Below are positions 1-10,860 of a stretch of 64,000 nucleotides of DNA, piece by piece (within the stretch, counting starts at the first letter, position 1; each line of letters starts with the position of its first letter). This DNA is from Urechis unicinctus (Eukaryota > Annelida > Polychaeta > Xenopneusta > Urechidae): assembly GCA_034190875.2 (NCBI GenBank), contig CM067348.1, forward strand, positions 25,918,409 to 25,982,408, written 5' to 3'. Position numbers and translations under genes: made by a program. The notes under the pieces are model-generated. The model did no database searches and had not been told where the DNA came from. It worked only from the letters and a program-made list of their open reading frames with translations.

Positions 1-1682
1 CTTTACATGAAACCACAACAAAAATGACACGACCAATTGAAATCATAAGAGCAAACATTTGTTAGACACTCAATAAAACATAAAATTTGACAAAGCAATA
101 TCAAGTCCATTCCACAGGCGAGTCAAGTGTTACGGACCCAAGTGGCTCGGATTCCACCATGCCTGACTTCCCAGAGGTGGCTTGCTGTGTTCAACGTGCG
201 ATCAGGACCAATATCCCGAAGCATCGGACGAAAGCGAACGTCTGCGTTGCTAAACTTGACATGCCTTCCTGATATCAAAGCTCTGATTGGAAATAAAGTA
301 ATGCTTCCCAACTATCACAGTATTCATTTGTTTCAAGTGCCTTCATTGGTCCAGAACGGGACAAGATTATACGTGATCCATGGCTTCTGGGGAAAGGCGA
401 CTGCATTACACGTCATAGAGAGCGCCACTAATTAGTAAGAAAAATGACACTATGTCACTAACAAACATATGCCGTTATTGCTCGCTCTCTGTGGACGTAC
501 AGCCGATACAGGTTGCAATATGGACATTCAGACGCATACTTTTCTACGTCCATGCCTTCTTGAAAGCCGACTTATAACGATATTTGATGATAGTATTACT
601 TGCACAAAATCGTGATTGAACTGCACCCAATATGCATCACACTAAAGCAAACCTTTCTCTAAGGCACCCCATCCCCACGCTTACCCAGGCAATCCCAGCT
701 TTTTAAGGGCAGGATGCGTTGACAGTTAATTAATATCATGTACGCAATTAATCAAGAGAATAAATGCGTTTATGATGTTGGCTGAGCCTGCCATTCCAGC
801 GCCAGTGACAGTCGAACTTCTCTTGTGACAATGGAACCCGTAGGACGGATGGTATATGTATCGAATGGGTCAAAGGTCAACATGCATAACGAGTTACCAA
901 AGCAACCTATACAATCAGACACGTGACAGCATAGTATGTAGGTCATCACTGCAACCGGCTTTTTATACCAACGACAATTCGTCAGGAAATACTTCTGAGA
1001 CTATGCTTGATAAATGATACGACATTCTACAAGCAGACACCCAGCCACATCACGTGATAAACTCACACGCCTTTGCCAGAAGACATCTTATAGGTACAAC
1101 TGGCACTAGTTAACTACATACACACATTAACTAATTCAAGTTGATGTCTGTCCGAGGCGATGAGTGTTGTGAGTATTCTGGAACATGCCGCTCAACGTGA
1201 CATGCAGTGTCTCCTGGCGGCTGAACGAAGACACATCACGACTTGTGGGTTATTCTTTCACGACAGGACCAATGCCGTCGGCTCGATTTCATCTTCTTCA
1301 ATGTTATCAATGATAAATACATGCTCGTATTGTCAAAGCGCTATCGCAGCAAAGATGCCTTTTTAAAAACGGCTAGGGTCTTAGTTCAATGTTACTGCAT
1401 ATCGAACCGGCATCAAAGAAATGCTGGCTATTAAATGTGGGAATTTGATATTAAAAAAACTAGTTCGCAACTTGGTGACTCAGTGTAGAGTAACCAGAGG
1501 CGGGATGGTCTCTAAGCGAATGCCAAGTTACATACGAGAAATAGTCTATATTCAGTTCCGACCGCCCAGTGAGACGGGTTAATGGGTTGAAGCTGATACA
1601 AACTGGAGACAAATAGACGGGTAGAAATTCACGTGGTTGAGTAGAAGTGCAATGCACACTGATGACGACATCATAGCGCGTA
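1..1682. other. Single-copy flank, 3' of the FAIM gene
   Basis: Non-repetitive sequence with no confident gene. The part nearest 1682 should contain the FAIM 3' UTR, because the gene runs on the minus strand towards position 1. I saw no clear minus-strand AATAAA close to the stop. Open frames at 127-435 (+) and 123-311 (-) overlap each other. The minus one follows an acceptor-like site (gatatcag near 272-280) and has plausible codon use, but it matches no family I know, so neither is called. Confidence 0.5.
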
Positions 1683-2120
1683 TCACTGGTGCTTTTTGAC
1701 TTCGTCCGAGTCGACATACGGGTCGTAATCAAAGCCGACTCCCTGGTCTGACGCGTAGTCAACGCAGTGAGGCTGGTCATCATAGTCGTGTGGGTAGTCC
1801 TCTCCAGCCATGGCCTCCTCGTAACATGGGGGGTCGGGGGGTGCAGAGAAAGGGTAGTCGACGTTAGTGTAGGGGTCGTAAGCATCAGCCGCCTCGGACA
1901 GGTCGTCGGCAGCGCTACCTGTACGCTGTAGACCATGTGGAGACACACTTGTATGCTCCTGTATCATGAAACCGTCGACAAACAGCTGGTGTTTGAGGCC
2001 GTCGCGACTGTTGCCCGTCGCTTCGCGTTTGATGCGCGCCTTATGCTCGACATCAGTCTGCTCCACGTAGATGGAGAAATCAATGGAGCCGCCACAATCC
2101 ATGTCCTCCGCGAAGCCATC
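1683..2120 (-). CDS. FAIM: FAIM homologue, terminal coding exon: end of C-terminal domain plus PPxY/Tyr-rich tail
   Basis: This is the last coding exon of a Fas apoptotic inhibitory molecule homologue. FAIM is a small cytosolic protein linked to protection from death-receptor signalling, to neurite outgrowth, and to holding back protein aggregation. The first ~55 residues of the exon align with the last strands of the FAIM C-terminal domain: a segment containing GSIDFSIYVEQ corresponds to the vertebrate stretch around THFSIGNHDC, and GLKHQLFVDG corresponds to IIHTLIVDN. Vertebrate FAIM ends within a few residues of that point. Here the frame runs on for about 90 residues, acidic and with nine tyrosines, several in DY pairs. 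The tail includes PPCY, a fit to the PPxY motif bound by WW domains, as in Nedd4-type ligases. The acceptor is the only usable AG (cag before 2120), because an in-frame stop lies just upstream. The intron phase is 0, matching the donor of the preceding exon. The stop is TGA at 1685-1683. The family call is firm; the tail's function is inferred. Confidence 0.8.
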   Translation of the reverse strand, partial: DGFAEDMDCGGSIDFSIYVEQTDVEHKARIKREATGNSRDGLKHQLFVDGFMIQEHTSVSPHGLQRTGSAADDLSEAADAYDPYTNVDYPFSAPPDPPCYEEAMAGEDYPHDYDDQPHCVDYASDQGVGFDYDPYVDSDEVKKHQ

Positions 2121-3054
2121 CTGTTCACGCACATTAAACCAACCCCATTAGTGCTTGTTGGATGTTTAAAACGGACATTACGTGCTATTTCCGATATCTT
2201 CAATAGATACGGGTAAATCATTAACCAGTCGTAGCCACAATGACTAAATGCAGCGGCAGGTGAAAATCAAAGACATTCAGCGACTGACCGATGTATAATT
2301 GATTCCTACCAACAGCCATGTACTTAAAACCACTATCCCTGCGCTCTATCGTCCTAACCCCGCCACACACACACGTGGATACATTACATCCACGATTCAA
2401 CCAACGTCAAACTTATCTAGTAATTGTACCACATACCTCTACTAGAAGTATACTAACGATTTTATCCAATACCATACTGCTACAAGAGGTATACGAACGA
2501 CTGTATCCAATACCATACTGCTACAAGAGGTATACGAACGACTGTATCCAATACCATACTGCTACAAGAGGTATACGAACGACTGTATCCAATACCTTTG
2601 TTAGAAGTATACGAACGATTGTATCCAATACCACACTGCTACAAAAGGTAGACTAACGATTGTATCCCATACCTCTGCTAGAAGTAAACTTAGATTGTAT
2701 CCAATACCATACTGTTACAATACGTATACTAACGATTGTACCCAATACCTTTACTAGAAGTATCCGATTGCATCCAACACCTCTACTAAAAGTAAACTAA
2801 CGATTGTACCCAATACCTTTACTAGAAGTATACTATTGTATCCAACACCTCTACTAGAAGTATATTAACGATTGTATCCAATATCTCTACTTGAAGTATA
2901 CTAACGATTGTATCCAATATCTGTACTGGAAGTATACCCACGATTGTATCCAATAGTATACTGCTACAAGACGTATAGTACCGATTGTATCCAATACCTC
3001 TATTAGAAGTATACTAACGATTGTATCCAATATATTTACTAGACGTAAACTCAC
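2121..3054 (-). other. FAIM intron (phase 0) containing a minisatellite
   Basis: The intron between the last two FAIM coding exons is about 0.93 kb. The donor is GTGAGT (minus strand, 3054-3049), a consensus match. The acceptor ends in gtgaacag at 2121. Joining the two exons here restores collinearity with vertebrate FAIM: WCNGTVLDTI then DGFAEDM corresponds to WCNGKKLETA then GEFVDDG. Most of the intron is a ~41-bp tandem repeat. The ~300 bp nearest the acceptor (2121-2420) is single-copy. Confidence 0.7.
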
Positions 3055-3075
3055 GATTGTATCCAATACAGTGCC
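2422..3075. repeat. Minisatellite, ~40-41 bp unit, ~15 copies, derived from an exon/intron junction
   Basis: Imperfect tandem repeats with the plus-strand core actaacgattgtatccaata. Three near-identical 41-bp copies lie around 2470-2590; the rest vary by small indels. The right edge overlaps the end of the FAIM exon: its last ~15 bases plus its splice donor are one repeat unit. On the minus strand, many units therefore read exon-end followed by GTTAGT, GTGGGT or similar, which are degenerate 5' splice sites. Confidence 0.85.
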
Positions 3076-3205
3076 GTTACACCAGACCTCGTAGCTATCC
3101 TTGCTCAACATGACAGTAGTAGCGACGCCATCTAGCTCCCAGAACCACACGCTCGTCTTGTGACTGGATAGAGGGGGCGTGGGGTTAAACACTGCAGTCT
3201 GGCCA
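3055..3205 (-). CDS. FAIM: FAIM homologue, penultimate coding exon (C-terminal beta-sheet domain)
   Basis: This exon encodes 50 full codons of the FAIM C-terminal domain. The diagnostic stretch is KTSVWFWELDG, then a hydrophobic strand, then KDSYEVWCNG. These correspond to the vertebrate segments NTWVLHMDG and KDAMDVWCNG, with the same spacing. The acceptor at 3206 has a good pyrimidine tract (tactctgtttcag on the minus strand) and leaves one base to complete a split codon. The donor is GTGAGT at 3054-3049. No in-frame stop is present, and the frame stays open for a further ~170 bp into the minisatellite, so use of a downstream cryptic donor would add residues rather than terminate at once. 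Exons for the N-terminal domain should lie to the right; I searched the single-copy stretches by eye and did not find them. Confidence 0.8.
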
Positions 3206-3820
3206 CTGAAACAGAGTAGGATATTGGAGTTAACTGCATTGAGCGTTTGATCAGTCCATCCTTGTCATGCGTAGCCAAGCGATGACGTGGGTGGGTCAGT
3301 CTGTGGTCGAACTAACCACCTCCTGCATAACGAAAAGGTATTGCAATCACCCACTACAAGGTATGATTGCCAGATTCACACCTGCATCATAACGCTATAT
3401 TGCATAGTAATTTTCATTTAGGGAATTTTAAAAGACGATAATGAAGCCCCTCATTTAGTAACGAGCATCTTAAAGACAGCGCGAGGAAACTGCGGCTATA
3501 TCGCTTTGTTGAAATGTTAAGTAAATTTGAAGAGAAATGTTTGCATTGTGCTCTCGAACGAATGACTTCATTCCCAAACCGCTTGACAATGCTTACACTG
3601 CGCACTAGCACTGTGCCAAAGAATGCTCGCTCTGCCCAATATTGAGTATTTCACTGAATTGACCTAATGTACTCGATCTTCCCAATGCAGTGCCTATGAG
3701 GGGAAGGTTCGCCTACATGGTGACGTAATAATGGCAAACATTGGATGTGTATAGTGAGGGCCCGAACAGAGGACTGCCGGGATTTATTCATCGGGCCTGG
3801 AACATGTAGGACTGCCGCAT
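3206..3820. other. Single-copy DNA, presumed FAIM intron
   Basis: No repeat and no convincing exon on either strand. The 3414-3611 minus open frame is basic, has no splice support and no recognisable domain. By orientation this stretch should be intronic for the FAIM gene. Confidence 0.4.
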
Positions 3821-3823
3821 GCA

Positions 3824-5037
3824 CGGATCACTGATTGCGCGATTTGATTCATCGAATAGGCGATCTGGCAGAGGGGAACTATAACAGCCGAATAGACATA
3901 ACTGATTGCGCGTTGATACGAGCGGGACTATAACAGCCGAATAGCACGTATCACTGATAGCGCGTTGATACGAGCGGGACTATAACAGCCGAATAGCACG
4001 TATCACTGATAGCGCGTTGATACGAGCGGGACTATAACAGCCGAATAGCACGGATCACTGATTGCGCGTTGATAAGAGGGGGACTATAACAGCCGTTGAT
4101 CACTGATTGCGCGTTGATAAAGAGGGGACTATAACAGCCGCCGAATAGCACGAATATCACTGATTGCGCGTTGATAAGAGGGGAACTATAACAGCCGAAT
4201 AGCACGTATCACTGATTGCGCGTTGATAAGAGATATAACAGCCGAATAGCACGGATCACTGATTGCGCGTTGATAAGAGGGGAACTATAACAGCCGAATA
4301 GCACGTATCACTGATTGCGCGTTGATAAGAGGGGAACTATAACAGCCGAATAGCACGTATCACTGATTGCGCGTTGATAAGAGGGGAACTATAACAGCCT
4401 ATAACAGCGCGAACTATAAGCCGAATAGCACGGACACTGATTGCGCGTTGATCACAGCCGAATAGCACGTATCACTGATTGCGCGTTGATAAGAGGGGAA
4501 CTATAACAGCCGAATAGCACGTATCACTGATTGCGCGTTGATAAGAGGGGAACTATAACAGCCGAATAGCACGGATCACTGATTGCGCGTTGATAAGAGG
4601 GGAACTATAACAGCCGAATAGCACGGATCACTGATTGCGCATTGATAAGAGGGGAACTATAACAGCCGAATAGCACGGATCACTGATTGCGCGTTGATAA
4701 GAGGGGAACTATTGAAGAGGGGAACTATACGAATATCACGTATCACTGATTGCGCGTTGATAAGAGGGGAACTATAACAGCCGAATAGCACGTATCACTG
4801 ATGCGCACTAACAGCCGAATAGCACGCTGATTGCGCGTTGATAAGAGGGGAACTATATGAGCAGGGGGATCACTGAATAGCGCGTTGATAAGAGGGGAAC
4901 TATAACAGCCGAATAGCACGGATCACTGATAGCGCGTTGATAAGAGGGGAACTATAACAGCCGAATAGCACGGATCACTGATAGCGCGTTGATAAGAGGG
5001 GGACTATAACAGCTTATTAGCACGGATCACTAACAGC
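3824..5037. repeat. Minisatellite, 52-bp unit, ~23 copies
   Basis: Tandem copies with the core ataagaggggaactataaca and the flanking motif cactgattgcgcgttg. Adjacent full units are 52 bp apart (for example 4256 to 4308). Several copies are internally shortened (around 4085, 4225, 4400-4455, 4700, 4800). Sub-variants cluster: a tgatagcgcg form sits at both ends and tgattgcgcg in the middle, as expected for growth from the centre. Confidence 0.9.
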
Positions 5038-5183
5038 GGTACAGGATGGGTAGAGGTCAGGTCGAGCAGCGGCACCGGATGGGTGGAGGTTCGGTCGAGC
5101 AGCGGTACAGGAACGGTGGAGGTTAGGTCGAGCCGCGGCACAGGATAGACGGAGGTCAGGTCGAGCCGCGGTACAGGAGGTGG
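5030..5183. repeat. Minisatellite, 33-bp unit, ~4.5 copies
   Basis: Copies share ggtggaggttaggtcgagc with substitutions and abut the end of the 52-bp array. The period is a multiple of three, so the minus strand reads as 11-residue repeats (PVPLLDLTSTH-like). With only 4-5 copies and no splice support I treat this as non-coding. Confidence 0.8.
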
Positions 5184-6394
5184 TATTAACCGTACAACCC
5201 AATCAATGAGGGTTAACATCGTTCGCCATATGATGGCCCCCAGAACCACATTGATTCGGCGGCAAACATATTTATGCATTTGTCTCATGGTACGCATGTA
5301 TATCCTTTCATATTTGTATACATAAATATATAAACATATCTGCCATCAAAAGTAGCATATACATAATGAACCTTGTCTATGTGAGTTCAAGAGCGTGTGT
5401 GAGTACGTATGCAAGTGTACACCGTTCTGGGCGTGACATATTGCTTGAATGTCGATATATGACGCAGGCCAGCTTCAGCGACACGGTCCTCTGCCTTAGG
5501 CATCACACGAGAATCACAACAAAGTCCTGTTATTGTCGCCGTCCCAGTTGCCGTGTTTCGGGATTGGTAGCCTCAGAGGCACCTTTGTTTGCATACCAAC
5601 CACCCTCCCCAACACTAAACCATCCCTCACTGCATCGATGACGGGCCTACAGCAAGCCTCTCCATATCACCACCCCCCTCCACACACTTACTCGTCAGCA
5701 TCATGTCCCACTCGGCTCTAGTCATAATGGGCCACCGACGTCACTCTAATCCCACCCCAACGCACAACAACATACCCATACAGCGCCCCCATCCCCACTC
5801 CCCTTTCCACCTACTAATGCATACAATCATACAGGACAAGTATTGACAGTGGGTAGCTCCACAGCTGCTACCTACCCTCATCTCCAACGCTACTGTGATC
5901 GCCCTTATCAATTAGATTTTATGTATTTACCGTAATGAGCGTCGTCAACCAGTGTGGTTTGTTCAAAATCAAATATTCCCGGTGTAGTAAACATTCCAAA
6001 CCCATCAATTCCCAGAACAATTGACGTCAGCCCATCTAATCCTCAATTCAAGCTCTTGGTAACTAGATTATACCTCCATGCTTGCTGACGACGCCACTCG
6101 TCCCCAGAAATTAAAGACAATCAGTATTCGGGCAACACTGTAGTCACCGTCGTTCGGACCAAGTTGCAAGGCCAACTCCGTAAGTAGCAGTTTGAAATTC
6201 CAGTTCAGCAGTAGCCTCTGGACATCACCAGGTGCCACAATTTATATCCGGACTTGCGGGATACGGAATCCGTACCCCTACATTCAGAAATAAACATCCT
6301 TTTTCCAGTTACTTCTTCACTACGACCTTAAAGAATTTTCACATTCACGGTGAAACTACTCACTATTTCAACATACCATTACATATTTCATCAT
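5184..6394. other. Single-copy DNA, no confident gene
   Basis: Around 5420-5570 both strands have coding-like codon use. On plus, an acceptor-like site precedes GCCAGCTTCAGCG; on minus, an open frame spans the same bases. Neither matches a family, and the two readings exclude each other. The rest (5640-6230) is pyrimidine-rich on plus with short open frames only. Confidence 0.4.
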
Positions 6395-7480
6395 ACTCTC
6401 TCCTAACCAGCTCCAACCCGTCTTTAGTCCACCCCATCCTAACCAACTCCAACCCGTCCTTAGTCCACCCCATCCTAACCAACTCCAACCCGTCCTTAGT
6501 CCACCCCATCCTTACAAACTCCAACCTGTCCTTAGTTCACCCCATCCTAACCAACTCCAACCCGTCCTTAGTCCACCCCATCCTAACCAACTCCAACCCG
6601 TCCTTAGTCCACCCCATCCTTACAAACTCCAACCTGTCCTTAGTCCACCCCATCCTAACCAACTCCAACCCGTCCTTAGTCCACCCCATCCTAACCAACT
6701 CCAACCCGTCCTTAGTCCACCCCATCCTAATCAACTCCAACTCGTCCTTAGTCCACCCCATCCTAACCAACTCCAACCCGTCTTTAGTCCACCCCATCCT
6801 AACCAACTCCAACCCGTCCTTAGTCCACCCCATCCTTACAAACTCCAACCTGTCCTTAGTCCACCCCATCCTAACCAACTCCAACCCGTCCTTAGTCCAC
6901 CCCATCCTAACCAACTCCAACCCGTCCTTAGTCCACCCCATTCTAACCAACTCCAACCCGTCCTTACTTCCCCCCATCCTAACCAACTCCAACCCGTCCT
7001 TAGTCCACCCCATCCTTACAAACTCCAACCTGTCCTTAGTCCACCCCATCCTAACCAACTCCAACCCGTCCTTAGTCCACCCCATCCTAATCAACTCCAA
7101 CCCGTCCTTAGTCCACCCCATCCTAACCAACTCCAACCCGTCCTTAGTCCACCCCATCCTAACCAACTCCAACCCGTCCTTAGTCCACCCATCCTAACCA
7201 ACTCCAACCCGTCCTTAGTCCACCCCATCCTAACCAACTTTACCCCGTCCCACCCAATCCTAACCAACTCCAACCCGTCCTTAGTCCACCCCATCCTAAC
7301 CAACTCCAACCTCGTCCTTAGTCCCCCCCATCCTTAGTAACCTAACTCCAACCCGTCCTTAGTCCATCCCATCCCTCCAACTCGTCCTTAGTCCATCCCA
7401 TCCTAACCAACTCCAACCCGTCCTTAGTCCATCCCATCCTAACCAACTCCAACCCGTCCTTAGCCCACCACATCCTAACC
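6395..7480. repeat. Minisatellite, 36-bp unit, ~30 copies
   Basis: Core ctccaacccgtccttagtcc. The 36-bp period keeps both strands open as 12-residue repeats (NSNPSLVHPILT on plus; LELVRMGWTKDG on minus). A second variant unit (cttacaaactccaacctg) recurs every third to fifth unit, a partial higher-order order. Copies decay into related C-rich sequence from 7200 onwards. Confidence 0.9.
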
Positions 7481-7750
7481 GACCTAATTCAATCTCATCA
7501 TAACTGAGACCCACAAATCCTAAATATATTCAACGCATCCATAACTGCTCCACCCAATCCTGGCTCCACCCCACCCTAACCTTCTCCACTCCTCCATCCT
7601 ATCCAACTTTACCCCATCCCATTCTTGCTAACTCCAACCCACCCTAAACTACTCCGCCCCATTCTTGCTAACTCCACCCCACTCTGACAAACTCCACCCC
7701 ATCATAGCTAACTCTACCCCACCCTGACCTACTTTACATTCTTACCACGC
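7481..7750. repeat. Degenerate C-rich edge of the 36-bp array
   Basis: Irregular repeats of actccacccca / taactccaaccc type, apparently decayed relatives of the neighbouring array. No period holds for more than two or three units. Confidence 0.6.
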
Positions 7751-8454
7751 CATACCTTCTCAACATCACCTCAATTGTTTCCTTCCATGATCCTCCATCA
7801 ATGTAACCATACGTGGTATGTCATGCCTAACACCCGCCGGCCACGCCCCCGACTAATCCCGCCAAGCGATGACGCCAGCAGTTGTTGACGGGCTCGAATG
7901 GCTATCGAACGCTTCTCTCTATTACGACACAGGAGAATGTGATCTCAATGTGTCAAGGATCAATGCTCAGAGACTTCCTCCTAGCCATGTGATTCCTACA
8001 GTATGCCCAACATGACGCCGCCAAAGCATCTGAACCACGTTACCACACATCACTTATATATATTGTATATCATCCGGGTCTTTAGCCGAACTATATGCTT
8101 AGCTTAATCGAGTAGCTTGAACCGTATCGTAAATGGGCGCTCACGAGGGTTGCAGCACGCGTCTAGAAATACCAATCAAACTCATATGTTGCTACTTTCA
8201 AGAGTCCGTTATATACAGGTGTCCGCTAAGACAGGGTCTACTTACTTATCCGTTTGAACTTAAGCCGGCTGGAACGAAACTTGCAATATTTCGTAAAGTA
8301 TACTGAATCATTCACACAGCTTCTTCGGGGAACTTGTAAGTGTAGGGTTTTACGTAATGATATGGGGTAGCGCGGCTTATACATCCCCCCACCCCCACTC
8401 TACACCACCCCTCTCTACAACAACTCAACTGCCGGTCCGATTTCTTTACAACAC
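7751..8454. other. Single-copy DNA, no gene recognised
   Basis: Mixed-composition sequence without tandem repeats. No open frame of useful length with splice-site support was found on either strand. Confidence 0.5.
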
Positions 8455-8560
8455 TAGGATCTCCCATAGCTCTCCCTACTACACCACGTCGCCCCATAGC
8501 TCTCCCTACTACACCACGTCGCCCCATAGCTCTCCCTACTACACCACGTCGCCCCATTGC
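8455..8560. repeat. Minisatellite, 30-bp unit, ~3.5 copies
   Basis: Near-perfect copies of a unit containing ctccctactacaccacgtcg, separated by ccccatagct. The near identity of the copies suggests recent expansion. Both strands stay open, but there is no independent coding support. Confidence 0.85.
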
Positions 8561-8940
8561 TTACCACAGTCGCTACGGTACACCTGTGATTGACGATAAT
8601 GGTCCCGTGTAGGTGTGGAAGAATATGTCCTCCTTTTGTCGCCATTGCTATAGATACTGTCACCCACGAAAGCTCGTCTCCGTTGTTAAGCGACTATTGG
8701 CTACAGTTGCTGGGACTGCATTGATTAAACTGGCACCCTCAGTAAATCATCTGCAGAAAGATATCTCAGCATAGGAAACCTTAAGTGGGACGGGAAGCGA
8801 AGGCAGGTTAAAGGAGGGCAGGTGAGGGAGGCAGGCTGGTATCGGGGGAGGTGAGGCTGTGTGTGCTATAGAGTGGGTCGAGGTGGGTTGTCAATAATGG
8901 CACGGTGCTTGGTCGCTTTGGATCGCGAGGAGGCGAGATC
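8561..8940. other. Single-copy DNA, G-rich towards the right
   Basis: No repeat apart from short ggcagg/gggagg runs near 8790-8860. It would be the 3' UTR of the candidate minus-strand exon at 8941-9120 if that exon is real. Confidence 0.4.
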
Positions 8941-9120
8941 TCAGAAGCGTGACGCTGGACGGCATGGGCCGCCATCTGCTTCGGCAAGGTCTTTCTTCAC
9001 GTCAGGCTGTCCCGTGTCGGCTTTGTTCGATTCTACGGTTGTGTTTTCGCTTGAAGGATGATGGATTTGCTGCCGGTGGGGTGGGGGAGTGGGAAGGTCG
9101 TGGGTCACAGGAGCAGGGTT
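8941..9120 (-). CDS. Candidate terminal exon, unknown product
   Basis: A minus-strand frame of 59 residues plus TGA follows an acceptor-like site (cgattgccaag before 9120), with a branch-point-like taactgat about 40 bases upstream. Codon use is balanced and the sequence is hydrophilic and low in complexity only at its start (PTPPPHRQQ). The rest (ENTTVESNKADTGQPDVKK, then DLAEADGG) looks like disordered coding sequence. An in-frame stop lies about 30 bases before the proposed acceptor. No family recognised. The plus strand is also partly open here (8861-9061), so this is a weak call. Confidence 0.25.
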   Translation of the reverse strand, partial: NPAPVTHDLPTPPPHRQQIHHPSSENTTVESNKADTGQPDVKKDLAEADGGPCRPASRF

Positions 9121-9334
9121 CTTGGCAATCGAGGGTGGTTGAGTGCCAAATCAACCATATCAGTTATTACGAGTTGCCTCTGAATAAGCACAACCTCAGG
9201 AAAGAGTTCGATCAAATCACGTGAGATTACGGCTGGTCTCATTTGAAGAAACACGACCTCGGAAACGTACTCTTCTGGGCATTTCCGTTAGAAACTTCTA
9301 TCTCCAGCAACACTTCGTCAGTACCAGACATACT

Positions 9335-9650
9335 GAGTAGGTTACAGCCAGCACACTTACTTCAGTTATGTTGTAATTAAATTACAGCCAGCACAATTAC
9401 TTCAGTTATGGAGCGCTTAAATTACAACCACAACGCCGACTTCAGAAAAGCCGTGAATGAATAACAGCCAGCATACCGACTTAAGTAATGTAGTAATTAA
9501 ATTACAGCCAGCACACTGACTTCAGTAATGTAGTAATTAAATTACAGCCAGCACACTGACTTCAGTAATGTAGTAATTGAATTACAGCCAGCACATTGAC
9601 TTCAGTTATGTAGTGAATACATTACAGCCAGAACAATGACTCGTTGAGTG
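9335..9650. repeat. Minisatellite, 40-bp unit, ~7-8 copies
   Basis: Core attacagccagcacactgac followed by ttcagtaatgtagtaattaa. Exact 40-bp spacing is seen at 9501, 9541, 9581 and 9621, with more diverged copies to the left. Confidence 0.9.
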
Positions 9651-9702
9651 CCGCTCGTCACTTGCTCCACCACAGGCACCCAGCTAATGGCCTCTTTAAC
9701 AT

Positions 9703-9757
9703 GATATCATGTTGCTAACGTGATATCATGTTGCTAACGTGATATCATGTTGCTTAT
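9703..9757. repeat. Short tandem repeat, 19-bp unit, ~3 copies
   Basis: Three copies of gatatcatgttgctaacgt start at 9703, 9722 and 9741. Each carries the palindromic hexamer gatatc. Confidence 0.9.
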
Positions 9758-10070
9758 GAGATCAAAGCTCGATGTACGACGTCCTCAAAGAATATGATGC
9801 ACGAGGAATATGGAGTGCCTTGTTTGAAGCACGACGTGATGCTTTAAATATTTGATCGACCGTGATGAGATCAATAGCTAAAAGGTAACCTTGAAACTCA
9901 CCAGCAGTAATCACACACGACGAGGGATGTAAGTCCGGGCAAAGCGGCTGTTGTAAGACTTGTTTTTAATCACTACAATTGTTTTTAGCATTATCTGTTT
10001 GGTGGCAGGTTAACTGGGCCGACGGGAAGGGAGAGGGAGATAGAGTTAGGGGGAAGGATCGCGTGGGTGT
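9758..10070. other. Single-copy spacer before the poly-G tract
   Basis: No gene or repeat seen. G-rich from about 10020, leading into the homopolymer. Confidence 0.5.
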
Positions 10071-10099
10071 GGGGGGGGGGGGGGGGGGGGGGGGGGGGG
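10071..10099 (+). repeat. Poly-G tract, 29 bases
   Basis: An uninterrupted G homopolymer directly upstream of a TATG microsatellite. Such tracts form G-quadruplexes and are error-prone in sequencing, so the length is uncertain. Confidence 0.9.
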
Positions 10100-10112
10100 T
10101 GCTGATGATGTT

Positions 10113-10830
10113 TATGTATATATAAATGTATGTATGTATATATGTATAATGTATGTATGTATGTATGTATGTATGTGTATGTATGTATGTGTATGTATGT
10201 ATGTATGTATGTATGTATGTATGTATGTATGTATGTATGTATGTATGTATGTATGTATGTATGTATGTATGTATGTATGTATGTATGTATGTATGTATGT
10301 CTGTATGTATGTATGTATGTATGTATGTATGTATGTATGTATGTATGTATGTATGTATGTATGTATGTATGTATGTATGTATGTATCTGTATGTATGTAT
10401 GTATGTATGTATGTATGTATGTACGTATGTATGTATGTACGTATGTATGTATGTATGTATGTATGTATGTATGTATGTATGTATGTATGTATGTATGTAT
10501 GTATGTATGTATGTATGTATGTATGTATGTATGTATGTATGTTTGTACGTATGTATGTATGTATGTATGTATGTATGTATGTATGTATGTATGTATGTAT
10601 GTATGTATGTATGTATGTATGTATGTATGTATGTATGTATGTATGTATGTATGTATGTATGTATGTATGTTGTATGTATGTATGTATGTATGTATGTTTG
10701 TATGTATGTATGTATGTATGTATGTATGTATGTATGTATGTATGTATGTATGTATGTATGTATGTATGTATGTATGTATGTATGTATGTATGTATGTATG
10801 TATGTATGTATATGAGTATGTTTGTATTTA
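10113..10830. repeat. TATG tetranucleotide microsatellite, ~0.7 kb
   Basis: About 175 copies of TATG with rare interruptions (ctgt, ttgt, tacg, a single-base slip at 10670). Both strands translate as long YVCM or HTYI strings with no stop; these are repeat artefacts, not genes. Confidence 0.97.
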
Positions 10831-10860
10831 TTTATGTATGCATTCATGCATGTATCCACA

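Noticed and set aside
3824-5037. Possible CRISPR array (regular repeats of ~52 bp)
   Set aside because: The whole unit is repeated with no unique spacers, the period drifts, and the surrounding DNA is eukaryotic.
5420-5570. Exon-like segment
   Set aside because: Both strands give credible frames with acceptor-like sites and neither matches a family, so no call can be supported.
6232-7197. 321-codon open frame of NSNPSLVHPILT repeats
   Set aside because: The frame exists because the minisatellite period (36 bp) is a multiple of three and lacks stops. The opposite strand is equally open, the start is GTG rather than ATG, and the unit decays with frame-breaking indels beyond 7197.
8861-9224. 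Plus-strand ORFs of 66 and 91 codons
   Set aside because: They start at non-ATG or poorly placed codons, overlap each other, and the minus strand over the same bases has a more coding-like frame with an acceptor.
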